DNA from: a bacterium | GTDB taxonomy: Bacteria; Chloroflexota; Dormibacteria; Aeolococcales; Bog-877 | Direction: 5' to 3' | Assembly (NCBI GenBank): GCA_021791415.1 | Contig: JAJYWQ010000051.1 | Location: 1 to 32,333 of the forward strand | Length of the DNA stretch: 32,333 bases | In this document: one piece after another, positions 28,872-32,333 of the stretch | How positions within the stretch are numbered: position 1 is the stretch's first letter | Layout of the letters: every line of letters starts with the position of its first letter | Notes under the pieces: generated by a model | What the model was told of the DNA's origin: nothing | Seen by the model: the letters and a program-made list of their open reading frames with translations, nothing else | Database searches by the model: none | Program-made: the position numbers and the translations under genes

Positions 28872-30800
28872 TCAGCCGACCAGGTCGGCGCGAGCCCCCG
28901 TCTCTCCCTCCTCCAGCGCCAGGAGTGCGGCCCCCGCCACCCCCTCGGCGGTGAGGCCGTACTCCGAGAGGAGCTCCGGCTGCGAGCCGTGGGGGAGGAA
29001 CTGGTCAGGCAGCCCCACCTGGCGGAGGGGCCGGACAACGGCGGCGGCCGCCAGCTGCTCCAGGACCGCCGCCCCCAGCCCCCCGCGGACGCTGTTGTCC
29101 TCCACGGTGACCACCGCCCGGTGGGCTCTAGCCCAACTGGGCAGGCGAGGGTCCAGCGGCTTGACGAAGCGGGCGTTGACCAGGGAAGCTCGCACTCCCT
29201 GAGCCTCCAGGAGGGCCAGGCTGTCCTCGGCCACCGCCACCATCTTCCCGGTGGCGCAGATGAGGACGTCCTCACCCCCCTCGCGTACAACCTCCCAGTT
29301 CAGACTGGGCAGCGGGCGGATGTCTAGCTCGTGCGGCCCCGCGGTGCCCCGGGGATATCGGATGGAGAAGGGACCATCGTGGCGCAGGGCGGTGGCCAGG
29401 AGCCGTCCCAGCTCGGTGGCGTCCCGCGGGCTGGCCACCACCAGGTTGGGCACCAGCCGCAGGTAGCTGAGGTCGAACATTCCGTGATGGGAGCTCCCGT
29501 CCGGCCCGGTGACCCCGGAGCGGTCGAGCACCAGCGTGACCGGCAGCCGGTGCAGCCCCACGTCGTACATGACCTGGTCGAAGGCCCGCTTCAGGAAGGC
29601 GGAGTAGATGCAGACCACCGGGTGGAGCCCGCCCATCGCCAGCCCGGCGGCGAAGGTGACCGCGTGCTGCTCGGCGATGCCGACGTCGTAGAAGCGGTCC
29701 GGGTAGCGCTCGGCGAACTTGAGCAGGCCGGTCGAGGAGGCCATGGCGGCGGTGATGGCCACCACCTTGGGGTCCTCCTGGGCCAGCTCCAGCAGCGCCT
29801 CCTCGAAGACGTCGGTGTAACTCGGCCCAGATCCCTTGATCTTGCCGGTGGCGACATCGAACGCCCCCACCCCGTGGAACTTGTCGATCAGGTCCTCCTC
29901 AGCTGGGGTGAAGCCGCGCCCCTTGTCGGTAACCACGTGGACCACCACCGGGCCGGGAAGCCGGCTGGCCATCTTGAGCGCGCTCTCCACCGCCGTGAGG
30001 TCGTGGCCGTCGATGGGGCCGGAGTACTTGATCCCCAGATCCTCGAAGAAGACGTGGGCGGTCACCAGCTGCTTCATGCCGGTCTTGAGCCTCCGCGCCA
30101 TCTCATGGGCGGGCTCTCCGACCGCCGGGAGCGAGCTCAGGAAGTCGCCGATCCCGCTCTTGGCCGCCTCGTATCGGGGGTTGAGCCGGATCCGGGCCAG
30201 ATGGTTGGCCAGCCCGCCCACCGTGGGGGCGTAGGAGCGGCCGTTGTCGTTGAGGAGGATGACCAGGTCGGGCCTCAGCGTCCCTATGTTGTTGAGGGCC
30301 TCGTAGGCCATGCCGCCGGTCAGCGAGCCGTCCCCCACCACCACCGCCACCTTGCCCTGGACGCCGTGGCGCCGGCGGGCCTGGGCGAGACCCAGGGCGT
30401 AGCTCAGACCGGTGGAGGCGTGGCTGTTCTCCACCAGGTCGTGCGGCGACTCGCTCCGCGAGGGATAGCCGGAGAGGCCTCCCGCCTGGCGCAGGGTGTC
30501 GAACTCCCGGCGCCGGCCGGTGAGGATCTTGTGCACGTAGGCCTGGTGGCCGGTGTCGAAGACCAGGAGGTCTCGGGGGCTGTCGAACACCCGGTGCAGG
30601 GCCATGGTGACCTCGACCATCCCCAGATTGGGGCCCAGGTGGCCGCCGGTGCGCGAGACCTTCTCGACCAGGAAGGAGCGGATCTCCTGGGCCAGCTGAC
30701 GGCACTCCTCGGGGCTCAGCCTCCTCAGGTCGGCGGGCGAGTTGACCCGGTCGAGCAGCCGCCGCGGCCCGGGCGCAGGTGTCGCCTCTGGGACCGCCAT
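28872..30800 (-). CDS. dxs: 1-deoxy-D-xylulose-5-phosphate synthase
   Basis: The first enzyme of the MEP isoprenoid pathway: condenses pyruvate and glyceraldehyde-3-phosphate with thiamine diphosphate. The 642 residues include TGGHLGPNLG with His54, the thiamine-diphosphate motif GDG (156-158) to NN (170-171), AEQHAVTFAAG with the catalytic glutamate, and DRSGVTGPDGSSHHGMFD. The ATG at 30800 gives about 13 residues before the conserved start of the fold. There is no Shine-Dalgarno sequence, but TATAAT lies 8 nt upstream, so the mRNA is probably leaderless. Followed by the EamA gene in the same direction. Confidence 0.96.
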   Translation of the reverse strand: MAVPEATPAPGPRRLLDRVNSPADLRRLSPEECRQLAQEIRSFLVEKVSRTGGHLGPNLGMVEVTMALHRVFDSPRDLLVFDTGHQAYVHKILTGRRREFDTLRQAGGLSGYPSRSESPHDLVENSHASTGLSYALGLAQARRRHGVQGKVAVVVGDGSLTGGMAYEALNNIGTLRPDLVILLNDNGRSYAPTVGGLANHLARIRLNPRYEAAKSGIGDFLSSLPAVGEPAHEMARRLKTGMKQLVTAHVFFEDLGIKYSGPIDGHDLTAVESALKMASRLPGPVVVHVVTDKGRGFTPAEEDLIDKFHGVGAFDVATGKIKGSGPSYTDVFEEALLELAQEDPKVVAITAAMASSTGLLKFAERYPDRFYDVGIAEQHAVTFAAGLAMGGLHPVVCIYSAFLKRAFDQVMYDVGLHRLPVTLVLDRSGVTGPDGSSHHGMFDLSYLRLVPNLVVASPRDATELGRLLATALRHDGPFSIRYPRGTAGPHELDIRPLPSLNWEVVREGGEDVLICATGKMVAVAEDSLALLEAQGVRASLVNARFVKPLDPRLPSWARAHRAVVTVEDNSVRGGLGAAVLEQLAAAAVVRPLRQVGLPDQFLPHGSQPELLSEYGLTAEGVAGAALLALEEGETGARADLVG

Positions 30801-30808
30801 GGCGGTCG

Positions 30809-30814
30809 ATTATA
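30809..30814 (-). promoter_or_regulatory. Consensus -10 box TATAAT giving a leaderless dxs transcript
   Basis: On the minus strand TATAAT is followed by 8 nt and then the ATG at 30800, so transcription would start at or within a base or two of the start codon. No convincing -35 box is seen 16-18 bp upstream. The rest of the 176-bp gap to the divergent gene shows nothing else clear. Confidence 0.6.
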
Positions 30815-30976
30815 GGCGAGGTCGAATTGACGGCCGGGATTCAAGGCGGTCCTTCGAGAGCCCATCTGGGCCGGTCACGGCGTGGGGCCGAGCGGCGCCG
30901 AGACCGGCCCAGCGCACTTCGGGCGGGCGCCCAGGGTACTGGTTTCGGTGATGGTGCGCAGAAGGTGAGGCATGAT

Positions 30977-31636
30977 ATGGGCGTGATCCAGCGCCGCCGC
31001 CGGCTCTCCGCCCACCCCACCCGTGAGGTGGCACCTGCGGACGCGGCCCCCCACCGCGGGGTCCCGTCGGGCAGGCAGCTGGCCTGGGCGCTGGTTCTGG
31101 TGGGACTGGCCTCGGCCCTCGCCAGCCTGCTTGCCCTCATCGCTCTGGCGGGGGCCATGGCCAATGCCGGACCGCCCCAGGGCCCGATGGACTTCCTGCC
31201 GGTCTTCGTCGGCACCCTGGTGGGAGTGGCCGGCGACTTGCTCATGGTCCGCGGCGGTGCCGGGGTGGTGCGTCCCGGTGCCTGGTACTCCGGGGGGCGG
31301 ACCTCGGCGCTGGTGGGCATCCTCCTGCAGGTGCCCGCGGCGGCGGCCGTGGGGGAGCTCGAGGCCTCGGTGGTGATCACCGCTCTCTACCTGGTCTTGC
31401 TGGGTGGCCTGGCGGCCCTGACGGTGAGGATGCTGCCGGGCCCAGCGGCACGCCCGGCGGCCCGTCACCCTGAGCCTCCCTCGTCGACCCCGGCCCTGGC
31501 GTCCGGGCCGGCGCGCGCGGGTAGCGCCCAGCCGATCCGATGGGTTGCGGCGGGTGCCCCGCCTCCGCCTTCGGCCGGCCGGGTGGCCGAGATGGGTCCG
31601 GCCTGGGAACGGAGCCAGCCCCGGGACCAAAGCTGA
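30977..31636 (+). CDS. Unknown membrane protein with four helices and a Pro/Ala-rich tail
   Basis: A 219-residue protein I do not recognise. After a basic N-terminus (IQRRRRLSAH) come four hydrophobic segments: LAWALVLVGLASALASLLAL (around residues 37-65), FLPVFVGTLVGVAGDLLMV, SALVGILLQVPAAAAVG and VVITALYLVLLGGLAAL. The last 70 residues are rich in Pro, Ala and Arg, probably disordered and cytoplasmic. The ATG at 30977 has AAGGTGAGG at 30962-30970, so the longer open frame upstream is not needed. It is divergent from dxs and followed closely by a CPBP membrane protease, which may be co-transcribed. No function is suggested. Confidence 0.65.
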   Translation: MGVIQRRRRLSAHPTREVAPADAAPHRGVPSGRQLAWALVLVGLASALASLLALIALAGAMANAGPPQGPMDFLPVFVGTLVGVAGDLLMVRGGAGVVRPGAWYSGGRTSALVGILLQVPAAAAVGELEASVVITALYLVLLGGLAALTVRMLPGPAARPAARHPEPPSSTPALASGPARAGSAQPIRWVAAGAPPPPSAGRVAEMGPAWERSQPRDQS

Positions 31637-32333
31637 TCGGGGAGCCGCCTCCCGCCACGGCCCGTCCTGAGCCGGGCCCCTCCTGGGGAGTACGGGAGGT
31701 CTTCCTGGGGACCGTGGTGGGCGCCGTTGGAGTCCTGGCCGTCACCTTCCTGGTGGTCGTGGCGACGCTGGGGCTGCACCAGGCCGGGGTGATCAGCAGC
31801 CTTACCGGTCCCAGCTGGAACCGCCTGCTCCCGGTCTACAACTTCGTCACCACCATCCTCTTCTACGGGGCGATGCTCGGGGCCGTCCTGCTGTTCGCGG
31901 CCAGGGCAGGCCTGCGCCGGGCCTGGCGGGAGCTGGGCATGGCCCGCCCCCCCTATTGGGTGATCCCGCTGATGCTGCCGCTGGCCGTGGGCCTTCAGCT
32001 CCTGACAGGGGTCGTGAGCACGCTCCTCTCGCCCCTCCTGGGGGGGATGACCAACCCTCAGGGCTGCGACATCTCCACCGGGTTTGGGGCTGACCCCGCC
32101 CTGGGGGTGATCGCGATCGTGGTGATCGCCCCGGTGGTCGAGGAGATCACCTTTCGCGGCTTCATCTACGGCGGCCTGCGCAGCCGGCTGGGCGCCTCCT
32201 GGGCGGTGGTGGTCAGCTCTCTGGTGTTCGCCGTCGCCCACACCCTCTCCGTGGGCGGTTCGATCCTGCTGCTGGGGCCGTCCCTGTTCATCGCCGGGGT
32301 GGCGCTCGCGCTGGTCTACCAGAGGACCCGCTC
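31540..32333 (+). CDS. CPBP-family intramembrane metalloprotease, 3' end outside the window
   Basis: A membrane protein of the CPBP (CAAX protease / bacteriocin-processing, Abi) family, running off the right edge. The first catalytic motif EE-x3-R is EEITFRG, with the two glutamates encoded at 32140-32145, and the second is FAVAH with the histidine near 32239; both are intact. Several hydrophobic helices precede them. The start is unclear. The frame opens after a TAG at 31522; the only ATG (31540) would overlap the previous gene by 97 bp and has no ribosome site. A CTG at 31633 overlaps the previous stop as CTGA, like the ATGA couplings elsewhere here, and would give a shorter tail before the first helix. 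Bacterial members process peptides or give bacteriocin self-immunity; the substrate is unknown. Confidence 0.75.
   Translation, partial: MGCGGCPASAFGRPGGRDGSGLGTEPAPGPKLIGEPPPATARPEPGPSWGVREVFLGTVVGAVGVLAVTFLVVVATLGLHQAGVISSLTGPSWNRLLPVYNFVTTILFYGAMLGAVLLFAARAGLRRAWRELGMARPPYWVIPLMLPLAVGLQLLTGVVSTLLSPLLGGMTNPQGCDISTGFGADPALGVIAIVVIAPVVEEITFRGFIYGGLRSRLGASWAVVVSSLVFAVAHTLSVGGSILLLGPSLFIAGVALALVYQRTR

Noticed and set aside
29331-30815. 494-codon plus-strand open frame opposite dxs
   Set aside because: dxs on the minus strand is unmistakable; the plus-strand frame has shadow composition and no ribosome site.
1-32333. CRISPR array, tRNA, rRNA, insertion sequence or prophage
   Set aside because: No regularly spaced repeats, tRNA cloverleaf features, transposase motifs or phage genes were found on reading both strands.

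Overview
The window is bacterial chromosomal DNA of very high GC content (about 70% by eye) and densely coded, with many ATGA/GTGA stop-start overlaps. The gene content points to a terrabacterial lineage close to Actinomycetota or Candidatus Dormibacterota. The reasons are an inositol-phosphate synthase next to a PatA-like acyltransferase, a PimA-like mannosyltransferase and a phosphatidylinositol-phosphate synthase, a mycobacterial-type 7Fe ferredoxin, and start codons placed 6-8 nt after a -10 box (leaderless-type genes). The exact phylum is an inference. No tRNA, rRNA, CRISPR array, insertion sequence or phage gene was seen.

Layout. (1) 1-1692: a dynamin-like GTPase cut by the left edge. 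(2) 1702-6781: a lipid operon starting at a good promoter: ArsR-type regulator, inositol-3-phosphate synthase, an acyltransferase relic lacking its catalytic core, a PatA-like acyltransferase, a PimA-like mannosyltransferase and a CDP-alcohol phosphatidyltransferase. Together these could make phosphatidylinositol mannosides from glucose-6-phosphate. (3) 6863-17762: a glycerol/dihydroxyacetone operon: glpF, dhaK, dhaL, glpK, glpA, glpB, glpC, and one polypeptide joining DhaM, HPr and a complete Enzyme I. Glycerol would enter by GlpF, be phosphorylated by GlpK and oxidised by GlpABC to dihydroxyacetone phosphate. Free dihydroxyacetone would be phosphorylated by DhaKL using PEP-derived phosphate relayed inside the fusion protein. 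(4) 17848-20320: a second phospholipid set: PgsA, an NAD-dependent epimerase/reductase and a PlsC-type acyltransferase. (5) 20343-23927: purE, purK, holB (delta prime) and ricT.

(6) 23940-25258, minus strand: an SRPBCC protein with a C-terminal membrane helix and an RDD membrane protein. (7) 25450-27661: an isolated Flp-type pilin, 7Fe ferredoxin and type I glutamine synthetase, followed by a perfect 13-bp GC hairpin. (8) 28849-27920 and 30800-28872, minus strand: an EamA transporter downstream of dxs, which has a perfect TATAAT box 8 nt before its ATG. (9) 30977-32333: an unknown four-helix membrane protein and a CPBP-family membrane protease cut by the right edge.

Most of the window is recognisable metabolism. 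The least ordinary parts are the self-contained PEP-to-dihydroxyacetone phosphorelay fused into one protein, the interleaving of two glycerol routes in one operon, the acyltransferase relic beside its intact paralogue, and a repeated promoter style with weak -35 boxes and leaderless starts.
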